Shown one piece after another: positions 22,525 to 34,500 of a stretch of DNA of 64,000 nucleotides (its first letter is position 1; every line of letters starts with the position of its first letter). Origin of the DNA: Hysterium pulicare CBS 123377 (lineage: Eukaryota; Ascomycota; Dothideomycetes; Hysteriales; Hysteriaceae). The notes beneath the pieces are model-generated. The model searched no databases and had not been told where the DNA came from. It saw only the letters and a program-made list of their open reading frames with translations. Position numbers and translations under genes: made by a program. The stretch spans positions 152,783 through 216,782 of the forward strand of contig AJFK01000016.1 of the NCBI GenBank assembly GCA_000467715.1. Reading direction: 5' to 3'.

Positions 22525-24065
22525 ATGGCTTGCACCTCGACTGCTCTCATGGCCGAGTCCTATGAGGAGCCAGTCATGCGGTCAAGTTATGGAACTTTCA
22601 CGAGAGAGCAGAAGAACCGGCGGCGACATTCGTCATACCAACCCAATCATGCAACACCATGGACCGTTGACGCGGACAATGTCCAGATACTGGTATGTGT
22701 GGTGGTAGACGCTCAATTGACATTGCTAATGCGCCGGAACAGGTCGATCGGTTTCTCACCGAGCTGAATTGCAGGCTGGACTTCCTTGAATCATATGGAC
22801 ACCTCAACATAGACGCTGGAATCGATTATGCCTATTCCACACTTCTCGCTGTACGAGAATCATGCTCGAAAATATCAGACGGCGTCATCGATGCCGGGAG
22901 GCAAAGGGCGTGGGTGCTGGTGAAAACTCTGGAGGAAAGGTACAAAGAAGCATTACTGACAAAGGACACAATGGAGCAAAAAGTGCAGGAAGGTGTGCGA
23001 TTGATGGAGTCTTTCCTGGGAGACTTTGAATCTCGCGCATACGCTGTGAGAGACGCTGGAATAGGCTCTGTGGCACAAGACTTTATCGACGGCGGATGGC
23101 GCCGGGTGGACGAAGGAGTCGGAAAAGCACGAGAAGTAGTGGACGAGGGTCTAGTCAAGGCGAGAAGAGCACGAGAAACTATTGAAAATGCCGTCGAAAG
23201 CGCGTTGGCGCGCGCAAGAGAACACGGCCTGATCAAATTCGAAGATCTCCCTGATCCATGGAAGATCAATCCATACATCCACAAAGGATACCGCTTTTCC
23301 GAAGGCAAGTTGGACTGCCTGCGATCTACTGTCTGCCTTCACAACGAGCTATTCAATATTTGGTCCCACGCCATCGGACTCATTGTGGTTCTTGCCATCG
23401 CATTCTACTTCTACCCAATGAGTGTTAATTTCTCCCTCTCCTCCAACGCAGACGTCATAATCGCAGCCATCTTCTTCTTCGCAGCCTGCAAATGTCTAGT
23501 CTGCTCCACGATATGGCACACCATGAACTCAATCTCACATCAAACACTCCTCGAACGGTTCGCCTGCGTGGACTACACAGGAATCTCCCTCCTCGTAGCC
23601 GCGTCCATCATGACCACCGAATACACAGCTTTTTACTGCGAACCAGTCAGCCGCTGGGTTTACATGCTGACAACCGCGGCCCTAGGAATCGGCGGCGTAA
23701 TCCTCCCCTGGCATCCCACCTTCAACCGCGCAGACATGGCCTGGGCCCGCGTTCTCTTCTACGTCTCCCTAGCCGCAACCGGCTTCCTACCTGTGTTCCA
23801 ACTCGCTACCACCCGCGGCATTGACTGGGCCATGTACTTCTACGCTCCCGTAACCAAGAGCGTTCTCGTTTATCTGACTGGAGCAGTCTTGTATGCCAGC
23901 AAGATCCCCGAGTGCTGGTTCCCGGGCATGTTCGATTATGTCGGCGGGAGCCACAATATTTGGCATGTGGCCGTGCTGGGTGGGATTTTGTTTCATTATA
24001 CGGCTATGCAAGAGCTTTTTGCACAGGCTTTCCTAAGGGCGCAGATGCATTGTTCGGTGTATTGA
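22525..24065 (+). CDS. PAQR-family (IZH3-like) membrane receptor
   Basis: Two exons, 22525-22692 and 22743-24065, encode 496 aa. The ATG has a CCGCC context and the 50-nt intron (GTATGT ... GAACAG) joins in phase 0. The first 220 residues are cytosolic-type and helical. The PAQR (hemolysin III / progestin-adiponectin receptor) core follows: PYIHKGYRF near 232, LHNELFNIWSH near 256, SxxxH in IWHTMNSISH, an Asp in VDYTGIS, seven hydrophobic helices, and the C-terminal SHNIWHVAVLGG...HY near 457-478. The conserved His, Asp and Ser residues form the family's zinc site. The long N-terminal extension resembles yeast Izh3, implicated in zinc homeostasis and sterol-linked signalling. Location is plasma or endomembrane, by family. 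Confidence 0.9.
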
Positions 24066-24506
24066 TTGGGGTTTAACTGCATTGCGTTGCATTATACGGG
24101 GATTTTGATAGATTTAGATGAATATGCATTGAGCCGCTCCGACTAAGATAATCTCTTTTCTTTTGCCAATGATGTGAAGAAGATGGGAGAAGGTGATCTT
24201 AGGGTCTCTTTTTCATCCTAAGGACAAACGAGGGTTGAAGGCAGTTGGCTAATTGAATTTTGCTCCATATCATGAAGTCACATCTCTAAGCTTCCCAAAG
24301 CGCAATCGACCTTCTGTAATGTTCGGCAATCGAAGTCAGTACTTATACCGAGCTCAGTTGCTGTTGGCAGGAAGACGGCACACGGGGAAATATAGGCACT
24401 CAGACTATAGACTTCCTTTTTATAACGTGTCTATGGGTATCATTAGAATATCCTAATTAGAAACTTTGATAAAGAACCCCCTTCTACCGTCCCCCTCGAC
24501 AGCTCA
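24066..24506. other. convergent 3' intergenic region
   Basis: 441 bases between the PAQR gene and RSA4 tails. No feature beyond presumed 3' UTR sequence. Confidence 0.5.
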
Positions 24507-26092
24507 TCAATTCCTCCATATCCTAACCTGCTTATCCCGTCCACCACTCCCCACCTTATCGCCATCCGGCGACCAGTCAAGCGCATAAACCTCATCCTTA
24601 TGCCCCGGTAAATCCTCCTTCAGTTTACCCGTTCTTAAGTCCCAGACCTTGAGTGTGGTGTCCTTACTACAACTCGCCAGAAGTCTGCTATCCGCCGAGA
24701 AAGCGGTCATATAGACAGGCCCAACGTGAGCTCTGAGACTGTACAGGAACTTGCCATCTCGTGCCGACCATAACTTAACGTGGTTGTCGAAGCCGGCTGA
24801 TGCGAGATACACGCCATCTGGAGAGAAGGTTACGTGATTTACCTGTTTTTGATGACCCGTGAGTCGGGCAATGGGCTTTTGGGATGTAAGAGGCGTCCAC
24901 AGGTACATTGTGCAGTCGTCACTTGCGGTTGCAAGTCGTTCAACTATTTCGCCTCCAACGGTCGCGGCTTTCTCAAAGCGCTCTTTAGCTTTCGCGAGCT
25001 TGCCCTCTTCGGTTGGGGGAATTTGTCGTGTGTGGTCGTGATACGCTGTTCGAAGAACGAATTCGGTGCTTAGGGAGAGATGGTTTACCCAGTGGGCGTG
25101 AGAGTTCAAGGAGAAATCGAGGGTGCCGGTTGAGGCGGACCACACTTTGACGGTTTTGTCGTGAGAGGAGGTGTAGATCTATCTAGGATGTCAGAATCTG
25201 CCCACGGACAGGAGTTCGGATAGCATACCTTGCCCGTGCCTCCCCATTTCACGCAAGTGACGCTTCCTTTATGGCCGGTCAAGGCGAAATCGATCTTGCG
25301 GCCGACCACATCCCATATCCTGACTGTACAGTCTTTCGAGGACGAAGCCACCCTAGGTCGATTGGGCGCTTGTAGGTGATATGGCTCCCATGCCAGAGAT
25401 GTAATCCACTTGGTATGACCTTTTAGTGGCCCTCCCAGTGCCTCGCCGGTTGTCGCGACCCAAAATCGCACCATATTATCCATAGACCCCGACGCTATTA
25501 TCGTCCCATCTGGCGAATAGCTGACAGCCAAACACCACGAAGTATGTCCCTTCAGTGTAGCCACCGGTGTCCCTGTATCACAATCCCATATTCTAACGGT
25601 ATTATCCCCGCTCCCGCTCGCCATCCTACTCGAATTCACTGGTGAGAATTGTGTCGCTAATATTGCTTCCCCATGTCCTGATATCGCCGCCGCACACCTC
25701 GATACAGCTTTCACTCTGAACACCGCCTGGGGCGCATATTGCAGCGAGATCTCGCTTTCAGCAGAAACCTTTCCTGGCTTGACCAGTGCATTATATAAAT
25801 CCGACCTATCGCCTAGAGCTTCAGTTCCTCCGTCATAGAAGAATCGATACGGTATTCTGTCATCTCCATGCTCTTGCAATTCGTTAAGTAGTATCTCGAG
25901 GTTCTTGGTGGTGGCTTGTGCTAGAGAGACAGTGAGGACGGGAAGAGAGCCGGTTTCGCCTGTTGCTTGGTCCACAAACCGGACTCGGACGCTGCCATCG
26001 GGAATTAGTTCGTCGACGTCTTGCTGTTCGGCAGCTTTTTCTGCCTGAGCTCTTTTGTGGCGTTTTGAAGGTGGTGGAAGGACAGTCGCCAT
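24507..26092 (-). CDS. RSA4: ribosome assembly protein 4 (Notchless/RSA4)
   Basis: Two exons, 26092-25229 and 25178-24507, give 511 aa, close to yeast Rsa4 (515 aa). The N-terminal NLE domain, about residues 33-110, with VRVRFVDQ and IPYRFFYDGG, is the part that binds the MIDAS domain of the AAA ATPase Rea1/midasin in yeast. Eight WD40 repeats follow, for example VRIWDCDTG, VRFWVATTG, VRIWDVVG, VKVWSASTG, MYLWTPL, VKLWSARDG, LKVWDLRTG and a final VRIWRN. The 50-nt intron falls between GTGK and IYTSSHDKT. Rsa4 is a nucleolar pre-60S factor removed by Rea1. It is divergent to MSH4. Confidence 0.97.
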
Positions 26093-26415
26093 TTTGGCGT
26101 CTGGGAGGGGGTTGCGAGAAATTCTAATGAGGCGTTCGACTGTTCTGAAACTTAGTTCAGTGAAATAGTCGAGAACGAGCTGGGATCAACATGCACAGTA
26201 CAAACAAGTTGTTCGGTGGGACAGACAGTGGGATTTTCGAAATTCAGATAATTTTCAGCCCTACGAGATGCCAAGATTTCGAGTTCGACCACGGTCACCC
26301 TGCAGATCTCATCACACTCCAGACGTCCATCCCATCGCTCATCCATCTCCAGTTCACCTCTCTGTGGGGGGAGTGCAATTGATCCAACACTAACGCATAA
26401 GCTGAACTGATCATC
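26093..26415. promoter_or_regulatory. divergent promoter between RSA4 and MSH4
   Basis: 323 bases between the two starts. It pairs a constitutive ribosome-assembly gene with a meiotic gene. No URS1-like or other element can be assigned with confidence. Confidence 0.4.
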
Positions 26416-29400
26416 ATGGTTTCCCGAAGACGGCCTTCAACTTCCGCCACAACCTCAGCATCCACATCCTATCCTTCGTATAGTTATGGTGAGTACACTA
26501 CAACAACCTCTCGTCCGAAAACTGGGGGCCGCAGAAGCACCGGAAGGCCTGGTACAAGTCGGCCAAAAACGGGTGCATCCACCATCGCCAGAGTTGAAGC
26601 TCAGCAAGTCGTTTGTGCGGTCATTGAGTCACGAGGCATCTCTCCCACAGTCGGTCTCGCATTCGTCAACCTCGACACCGGAGAAGCAGTCTTGTGCCAG
26701 ATATGTGATAGCCAGACCTATGTGAGGACTGTTCATAAACTGATAGTCTATGGACCTTCCGAAATCTTGATTGTGTCCACGGCTGCTAGTCCAAAGTCAA
26801 AGCTATTTTCGATCATTGAAGAAAATCTAGAGGATATTGGCAGTAGGATCACTCTGCTCGATCGTCGCTATTGGGCCGAGATGACAGGCCTTGAGTACAT
26901 TCAGCATCTGGCCTTCGCTGACGACGTTGAAGCAATCAAGATATCTATTGGAGGAAACTACTTCGCAGTCTGCTGTATTGCTGCTGTAAGTGTAGCCAAA
27001 GCCATGGACTACCACTTGACTCATTCTTTTTGTCTAGGTCCTTAAATATATCGAGCTGGGTCTCTCTAAGACATTTCCATTTCATTCTCTCAGAATCAAG
27101 TATGAACCTTCGGAAGGTTCCATGATGATTGATCTATCTACGATTTACTCCCTTGAGCTAATTCAGAATCTCAAAAACCCGAAGTCGAGGGACTGTTTGT
27201 TCGGTCTACTCAATGAAACTTTGACACCAATGGGATCTCGACTCCTTCGCAGTAACATATTGCAACCACTTACCGATGCACAAACCCTCAGTACACGCTA
27301 TGATGCTTTGGAAGAGCTGACCACCAGGGAGGAGATGTTCTTTGCCACTCGATCTGGTACGTGAATTGAGTAGCATAGAAGAATATGGCTAATGAGTTTT
27401 GTAGCACTGAAGTCGTTTCTAGATGCGGACAAGATCCTGACTAATGTATTATTCGTCACATTTATTTTGCCCTCGTGCTAATAACAACACAGTTGATTAC
27501 CATACCAACAAAGAATCCTCTTCAGTATACCGAGCAGTCCATCAACAATGTCATTATGCTGAAGCAATTTGTTAATTCTGTCAATACAATATATGAAGCC
27601 CTCACAGGAGCTAGAAGTGAAATGCTTATCAACATTCGAGAAGCATGTGACCGTCGAAATTCATCTGACTATACTAACGGAAGTTGCAGCTATGTGCGCC
27701 TGAGAATATTGTACCCATTCAGGATCTTATCGACACAGTGATTAACGGAGACACGACTTACGCAAGCCAACCTCTTGAATTGAGAAATCAGCGCACCTAT
27801 GCAGTCAAGGTACGCAAGTCACTTCTACTCGTTGGATGTCTCGGCTAACGAGTCGATTCAGTCCGGGGTGAACGGACTTCTCGATGTTGCAAGGACTACT
27901 TACAAGGAAGCAATGGAAGATGCTTATCATCATTCGACGGAGCTGAGCCGTATGTTCCGCCACTACTGCTGCGCGCATTATTGTCTCTAATACACACGAA
28001 GAGGAGTACAACATGGGACTCGATCTTAAATATGATAGCGTTCGCCAGTTCTTTATACGTGTTGCTGCGTCTGAGCTCGAAAACAGACCGTTGCCGCCTG
28101 TTTTCACTAACGTTTTTCGAAAGAAAAATATGATTGAATGCCAGACACTTGAGCTCATGAAGCGAAACCAGAAGGTCGGATATATGTATATTTCTCATGG
28201 CTACCAAGTAACTCACATGCCATTAGATCACGGTTTCTCACCAGGAGGTTCTATTGATGAGTATGGTCTAGCCTTTGGGCCACAATGCTCGACTAATAAC
28301 CCGGGGAAATAGGTGACGAAGCCATTCAACGCCTTATCGATGAAATTAGCGGCCAGATGTCCGTCTTGTTCAAGATATGCGAGAGCATTGCGATGCTGGA
28401 CATGGTAACATTACTTACAGAAGATGAATAGCTCACAACTAACCTTAATGAAACAGATATCTGCCTTTGCGCAATTGGTCACAACACAAGACTACGGTAT
28501 TTGACCTCTTCTCATATGGTGCCTTATTGCTGACTCAATACCAGCCCGCCCACAAATCACTGATACTCTCGCGATCAAGGCTGGTCGACATCCCATTCGT
28601 GAAAAGATCATACACAGCAAGTACATCCCAAATGATGTCTATGCTACACAACAAACCCGATTCCAGATCATCACCGGTATGTTATGAAGTTTCGTGACCC
28701 CAAACATCTTACTTTATTAATCAATGTGTCTGGCATAGGTTGTAACATGAGTGGTGTGTATGACGACCTGGTCTCCTTACTGGTTTAACTCATCGGGACT
28801 AGGAAAAAGCACCTACATTCGCTCTATTGCGCTGATGTCAATCATGGCGCAAATTGGAAGTTTGTGAGTTTCAAATCAAAAAGGGAATGCGAGGTTATTG
28901 ATTATTATCAGCGTTCCGGCTTCTTTCGCATCATTTCCGATTATGCACCAGCTCTTCGCTAGAGTATCGATGGATAACAACATAGAAGCCAACGTCTCGA
29001 CATTCGCTGCAGAGATGAGAGAGACTGCTTTCATCTTGCGAAACATTGACAGGCGGAGCTTGTGAGCTATATCTATTATGTAAGAGTAATGGCATTTCTA
29101 ACATTCCTCTGTTCAGGGCTATCATCGATGAGCTTGGAAGAGGTACGAGTACTCGTGATGGACTTGCGATTGCCCTTGCAATTGCTGAAGCCCTTGTCGA
29201 TAGTCGGGTCTGTCATCAGAGCCCTTCCCCGAAAGCCAACGCTAACTTACTCGCAGGCCTTGGTCTGGTTTGCGACGCACTTTCGAGATCTCGCAACGAT
29301 CATGGCAGAGCGAAATGGCGTTATAAGCTTGCATCTTGCAGTCGAGGTTCGTGATGAATATGGCCTTTATAAGATGATTGTTCATTCCACCATAGATGAC

Positions 29401-29887
29401 CAACAACGACACCATGACTATGCTCTACAAGATCGCAGAAGGTGCTGAACAGGAGACTCATTACGGTCTAGCTCTTGCACGTGTCGTACCTCTACCTCCA
29501 GGTTTACTGGAATACGCTACAGAGGTGTCTCAGAAACTCGAACGCAATATCGTCAGACGCAAAAAGACATCTTCAGCTGTTATTCACGAACGACGTCGCA
29601 AACTTATCCTCAACCTTAAGGAACATTTGGTTCAGGCCCAGAGCGGCGTCATGGATAATGACAGCTTGTCAAAATGGCTTAAAGAACTCCAGAAGGAATT
29701 CGTCCTCCGTATGACTGCCATCGATGCCGAAGCCGCTCGCGCGGAGGAGGAGACCGATGATGAAGGTGACGAAGAGGGAGGCGCAGAGGATGTTATCATG
29801 ATCGACTCCGATGAAGAATCTCAGTCAACCGTTCGTGCAGTATCTGAAGCTCTGCACTCATCAGCGAGCTCACATACGGAAAGCTGA
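26416..29887 (+). CDS. MSH4: meiotic MutS homologue MSH4
   Basis: Seventeen exons: 26416-26985, 27038-27356, 27405-27445, 27493-27642, 27690-27809, 27862-27949, 28002-28174, 28227-28260, 28313-28404, 28457-28496, 28545-28676, 28739-28753, 28803-28863, 28912-29061, 29117-29207, 29257-29346 and 29396-29887. All phases match, for 885 aa (yeast Msh4 is 878). A Ser/Thr-rich N-terminus is followed by MutS connector, lever and clamp domains, then the ATPase: Walker A GCNMSGKSTYIRS near 587, the MutS motif RETAFILRN, Walker B AIIDELGRGTSTRDG and the ATHF switch. The mismatch-binding Phe-x-Glu domain is absent, as in all Msh4. With Msh5 it forms the ZMM clamp that stabilises Holliday junctions for crossing-over. 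The tail is acidic with DSDEES. Exon 12 is only 15 nt, and intron 4 looks like GC-AG. Confidence 0.93.
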
Positions 29888-30237
29888 AATATATTTCGCT
29901 TGAAATAAAGGTGAGAGCTGAATCATCTTTGACGGTGATTTCGAAGGAGCACGGCTCGACCCTATATGTTGTTAGGGTTATGTCAATGTACCCTAGCATC
30001 GAACAGAAAAGTGTCAGGGTTCTATGTATACACTAATCAAAAGAGTGGTATTTGTTCGTTTCAGCTTCAGCTGAAAGGCTGTTTGTTTGGCTTAGCATGC
30101 TCGCCGTGGCTGCGGATTTAGCCTTGGTGCAAGGCTAAACCAACTCCGCCACAACTTAAAGAGAATGCTATCCCACACTATCCGCGACGCTCTCCAATTT
30201 TCAATTACCTAAGAAACCTAAGAATATAGCTAGAAAA
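29888..30237. other. intergenic with strong hairpin
   Basis: 350 bases between MSH4 and the next + strand gene. Contains the imperfect 47-nt inverted repeat at 30106-30152 (separate entry). Confidence 0.6.
30106..30152 (+). repeat. inverted repeat / stem-loop
   Basis: GTGGC...GGA.TTTAGCCTT pairs with AAGGCTAAA..TCC.GCCAC around a five-base GGTGC loop: a nine-base perfect inner stem and two shorter outer stems separated by small bulges. It lies 86 bases upstream of the ATG at 30238. It could be a transcription-termination or mRNA structure, or a remnant of a miniature inverted-repeat element. Confidence 0.6.
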
Positions 30238-31359
30238 ATGACATCTTTGAAAACTCCATCGTTACTCCCGACAAAATCAACGAATGACCTGCAAAGTTTA
30301 GATTACAAGCAGAAGTACAATCTAGTTACCAAGCTCTGGCCTTCTTCAGGTTTGACATTAACCGAGTTCTACGAGGATGACTATGCTGTGTTCTTCGACT
30401 TCTTGCAGCAGGAATTCAACCAAATACGTCCAAACCAATCGAAACTTGCGACAACTACTTTGGACTCAACGGCGGATTTAGTGCAGATTTTGAAAGAGAA
30501 CGTTTCTAAACCGCGACTACTCCTGGTCAGGATACTTCAAAAAACCTATCTGAATTTTGACGACGAGACTATTCTTCGGTCCATAGAACTAGCTATCCGG
30601 CTATGGTTAACTATCAATATCAATACCGCCAGCCTCGCCGTTGGACCCATCCAGGCTCATATCAACGCCATACAGTGGAGTAACAACGAGTCACTACTCG
30701 ATCTCGTCGGACGAGAATTTCCCGTTAAAGAAAACATCAAATCTCACCCCCAGCCCCTCGATAAAATCCATCCCTCATTCACGGCAGCCTATCTCGTCGC
30801 CACGTTTGGCATGAAGCTCAAATGGACCGACAACCTGGCAGACCACCTTACATTCGACCGCGACAACAGAATCCTGACCATATACCAACACAAAATCTGC
30901 TTGTTCAATCACGCAAAAGCCTCCGATATGAATGTCTTTCCAGTCGGCGTAGTACATGAGGCGGTCGACACGCTTAATCTCCTTTTCCCCTTCGGCGACG
31001 CAGCGACTAAGAACTTACTCTCAAAGCACCATCAACATTCCTTCTACGGCCTTGGGAACTGCGAGAGGGAGAGAGAGCTGAATCTCTCTGCGTACAATGT
31101 CTGGCGCGAGCAGCTGATAGAGTTGATGAAGGCTTTTAATGAACCGCCTAGGAATTGGCGCCAGCTGTGGAGTGATCGGAGGAATATGTTTGATTGGGTT
31201 ACGTTTTGGATTGCGGCGCTCGTATTGCTGTTGACGGTTATTAATTTTGGGTTTGGACTGGTGGCGATGGTGTTTCAGATCAAGCAATTTGATCTTGCCG
31301 TTGCGCAGGCTTGTATGGGTGCGGATGCGAAGGTGCTCTTGCCGAGGTTTTGTACTTGA
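30238..31359 (+). CDS. unknown fungal protein with C-terminal membrane anchor
   Basis: One exon, 373 aa, starting at the first ATG. The soluble part (1-320) has no catalytic motif that I recognise; it includes an all-helical middle (LVRILQKTYLNFDDETILR) and KLWPSSGL near the front. A C-terminal hydrophobic stretch of about 25 residues (about 325-350, VTFWIAALVLLLTVINFG) forms one membrane helix, followed by a short Cys-containing tail. The layout (RNMFDWVTFWIAA...) matches a large group of uncharacterised fungal proteins in which a regulatory domain precedes a C-terminal helix. Function is unknown. It is convergent with the fusion gene; the ends are 210 bases apart. Confidence 0.75.
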   Translation: MTSLKTPSLLPTKSTNDLQSLDYKQKYNLVTKLWPSSGLTLTEFYEDDYAVFFDFLQQEFNQIRPNQSKLATTTLDSTADLVQILKENVSKPRLLLVRILQKTYLNFDDETILRSIELAIRLWLTININTASLAVGPIQAHINAIQWSNNESLLDLVGREFPVKENIKSHPQPLDKIHPSFTAAYLVATFGMKLKWTDNLADHLTFDRDNRILTIYQHKICLFNHAKASDMNVFPVGVVHEAVDTLNLLFPFGDAATKNLLSKHHQHSFYGLGNCERERELNLSAYNVWREQLIELMKAFNEPPRNWRQLWSDRRNMFDWVTFWIAALVLLLTVINFGFGLVAMVFQIKQFDLAVAQACMGADAKVLLPRFCT

Positions 31360-31569
31360 ACGGGTGATACGGACGATGATGTGGATTTAGAAATAGTTCG
31401 TGAGATACGCTGTGTTCGTTTGAGAACAAGATTTTTGAGCGAGAAGAACTATCTATCAAGTAAAAACAAAGCATACAAGCGTGTATCAAAGATTTCGAAT
31501 GGATCGTTGGCCATCGTCTCATCGGTACAGTTGAGACGAAAAGCAGCAAATGGCAACAGTAGCGCTCTC

Positions 31570-34500
31570 TCACTCAACCCGATTCTTTCGCAACGGCAAC
31601 TTAAATGCTCGCTTGGGAAGCAGAAAAGCGCAGATGAAGGCAACTGCCGCTGTACTAATGGAAACATACCACATATGCGTGATTGCATCATTGACTGCAG
31701 ACGGGTAGTGAACGCTAGCCTGCTTTAACCGCTGCTCGAGCTCTAAAATTCCGCTGGATAGAACAACCTTTCGAACCGTTGTGTTGAGTCCCGTTGTGTC
31801 ATTCACATTTTCCAGATTTGCGATAAGCCGGTTCACGAAGATGTTTTGTCCAATAGCAGTGAAGATGATACTACCAAGATGGCGGCCTAAAACCATAGTA
31901 TTTATGTCGATATGTTGATCCTCATCCGTGAAGAGTGTGGCATGAGCGTGGACCCATGAGAGGAAAGGCAGGCCAGTGCCCGCAGCGAACACAAACTGAT
32001 ATGGGATCCAACGTCCAGGAGGTATTTCAACCGTAAATGTGTGCAGAAGCGCCGCTCCGATGATGGTGAGAATTCCCGAGACATATACGAAAGGAGCGTA
32101 ACAGCGTGTTCCTTTCACCAGTGCTACTCCGACATGGCTAATAATAGTAACAGTGAGGACAGTCGGGAGACTCATTAATGCTGACTTTACAGCATTGACG
32201 CCTCTCACCGTTTGGAACCAAAGGGGAAGCTAGTGTTTGTTAGCATTGTAAACTTAAGTTAGAATGAGATAACTTACATATAAGCTGACTATAGCATATG
32301 AAGCTGCGAGAAAGGTTATATGCAGGAAGTTTCCCAACACAACACGGTCACTGAATAGACGAGTATATATCCCTTTCCTTTTGCGGAACTGTAAAGATAC
32401 GAAGAGAGCAAGGGAAAGGATTGCGAGAACTAGTAAGACAATGACCCTGCTATGGGTCCACGCATATTTCAGTCCAGCCAGTTGCGATGCTAGTAATGTG
32501 CAGATTAAAAATGACAACAGCGCGCCGCATTCGGTCGCAATCGCTGGAAAAGCGTTTGAGTATAGCTTCAGGGGATGCAGCTGCTTAGGAGGCGATTCCT
32601 CAGGAGGCGGTTGCTCGGGAGGCGATTGCTCGGGAGGCAGTTGCTCAAGCGGTGGTTGCTCATGGGGCGGTTTCTCAGCCGGGTTTGAGCGCGAGAGATA
32701 CATCCATTGAGCCGATGAAAGTATACTAGTAGTACTTAAGAGAGAAGCGAGAAAAAAGCACCATCTCCAGGTCACCTTGTCTGTGAAAGTACCCGCTATG
32801 AACGGTCCACACAGAGTGGTCAGACCGTATGCGACAAGGTTGAAGTTGGCAAAGGTACGACGGTAATGCGGGGGCAAAGAAGAACTCATCTTCCGGGTAA
32901 GTGCTGAAAATGAAGCTTTACTAAAGCCCAGAAGTACTCTAGCGGCGATGAAATTTCTAGAGTTAGACGCGATACCGCATGATGCGGTGCCGATTGTATA
33001 TAAAATCAGATTTACCATCGGAAGTCCGAGAAGAAGAGGTTTCGAAAGCGAAGGCTTAAGGACACGCTGCCACTGATCCAGGATGGCGAATACGCAAATG
33101 CCAAGACTGTAAGCAGATCCGTACCTGCACCAAGTTAGCTAATGGACTCTGACAGATTTTATGGTGCTATCAATACCAGCCAATGTAGTTAAGAGAATGA
33201 AAGTGGTCCGTGAGGTGAGGCATGGCAACTGTTATGGTCGAGACATCCTATACAGAGAATTAGAGGAACTCATACAGAGTACTACTAAGGTACTAACCAA
33301 CGCGTTCAAGCACGCGAATAGAAATACACAGATGAAAGGGAGGAGCAGTCTCCACTGTTTGAGGAGCACATTGAACAACCCTTCTTCTTTCTTTATCAGA
33401 GCTGATGGGGTACTGGGTACAAAAGACGGTGGCACTGGGGGAATCTTCGCGATAGGGAATTGTGAGCTGGGCCCAGCTTCAAGATCAGTCGTCTCAGGAA
33501 GATGAGTCTGAAACAGCTTTACGTAGTTAGACGGCCCACCAATGATAGACTTTCGATAGAGTGTTATATCGGAACACTGGCGGCCAGTGTTGGTAAAGAC
33601 AGACCTAATCCCAGACAGTATATTCTCAATACCTAACATGTGGCAGTAAGGTTCTTCTTCGTATGCAGCAATGATCATGCCTAACAAGGCTCCTCCACGA
33701 ACTACCCAGGAGCCCGAGGATCCAGGGACTGTAAGATCAGCACGAGCATTGAAGATGTTGTGGAGCAGAAAGACGTACCTAGTGGTGTCACCATTTGTAT
33801 CTTTCGCGTCAGAAACAATCCATCCCTCTGCAGAAATATTGAACAACCACGAAGGAGGTGCCCAGTACGCACTTCATTTGGACTGCAAAGAATATATACC
33901 GATCCGGGGTCCGGTTCTGAATCGAATGTCTCAACATTTACCCAGTTTGAGGCTCTTGGCGGCTTATATTGATTCGTGAAGAGGCATTCGGTTTTCGGAT
34001 TCAATTGGATTAATGCGAAATCCACGACCAGAGAGTCGGTGTCCACGATCTCAGTTACACCTTGGGCGCCGTACGACAATGGCCCAAGAGCTACTTCTAG
34101 ATGATTCGCGCTCTTGTAAACAGGACCTTGGATTGCTTCTTTGCCCTTTCGACTCTTAACGTTCTTGGGGTTTTGTGACGGTGAGTCGGTCACATTCGAG
34201 CTGTTACTGTTTTCTACAGAAATAGAAGGTATTTCCTCCTCCGTACCCAACCCTCCGGAGTCAGCATCGTTATAGGATGAGTCTCCGAAAGAACCCAAGA
34301 TCTGTCGTAGCTCAACGATAGAATGAGCTACAGTCAATCCGTAAACTGTATCGTTGACCCTAATGAGACCTCCAACTGTGGCGAATCGTTCATGCCGTCT
34401 TCCATTTCGCTCGCCCTCAATCCTCAGGGGAAACCCGCAGCCAGTCCTTTTGATGGCACGTAATTGGATTTGCAAGGTGAGGCTTATTTCATCGGTATTT

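Noticed and set aside
33232-33846. Separate protease-like gene ending in its own C-terminal membrane anchor
   Set aside because: The anchor is better explained as transporter helix 1: a GTTAGT...TATAG intron joins it in phase to the DHA2 consensus. The version ending at 33232 is kept only as a possible intron-retention product.
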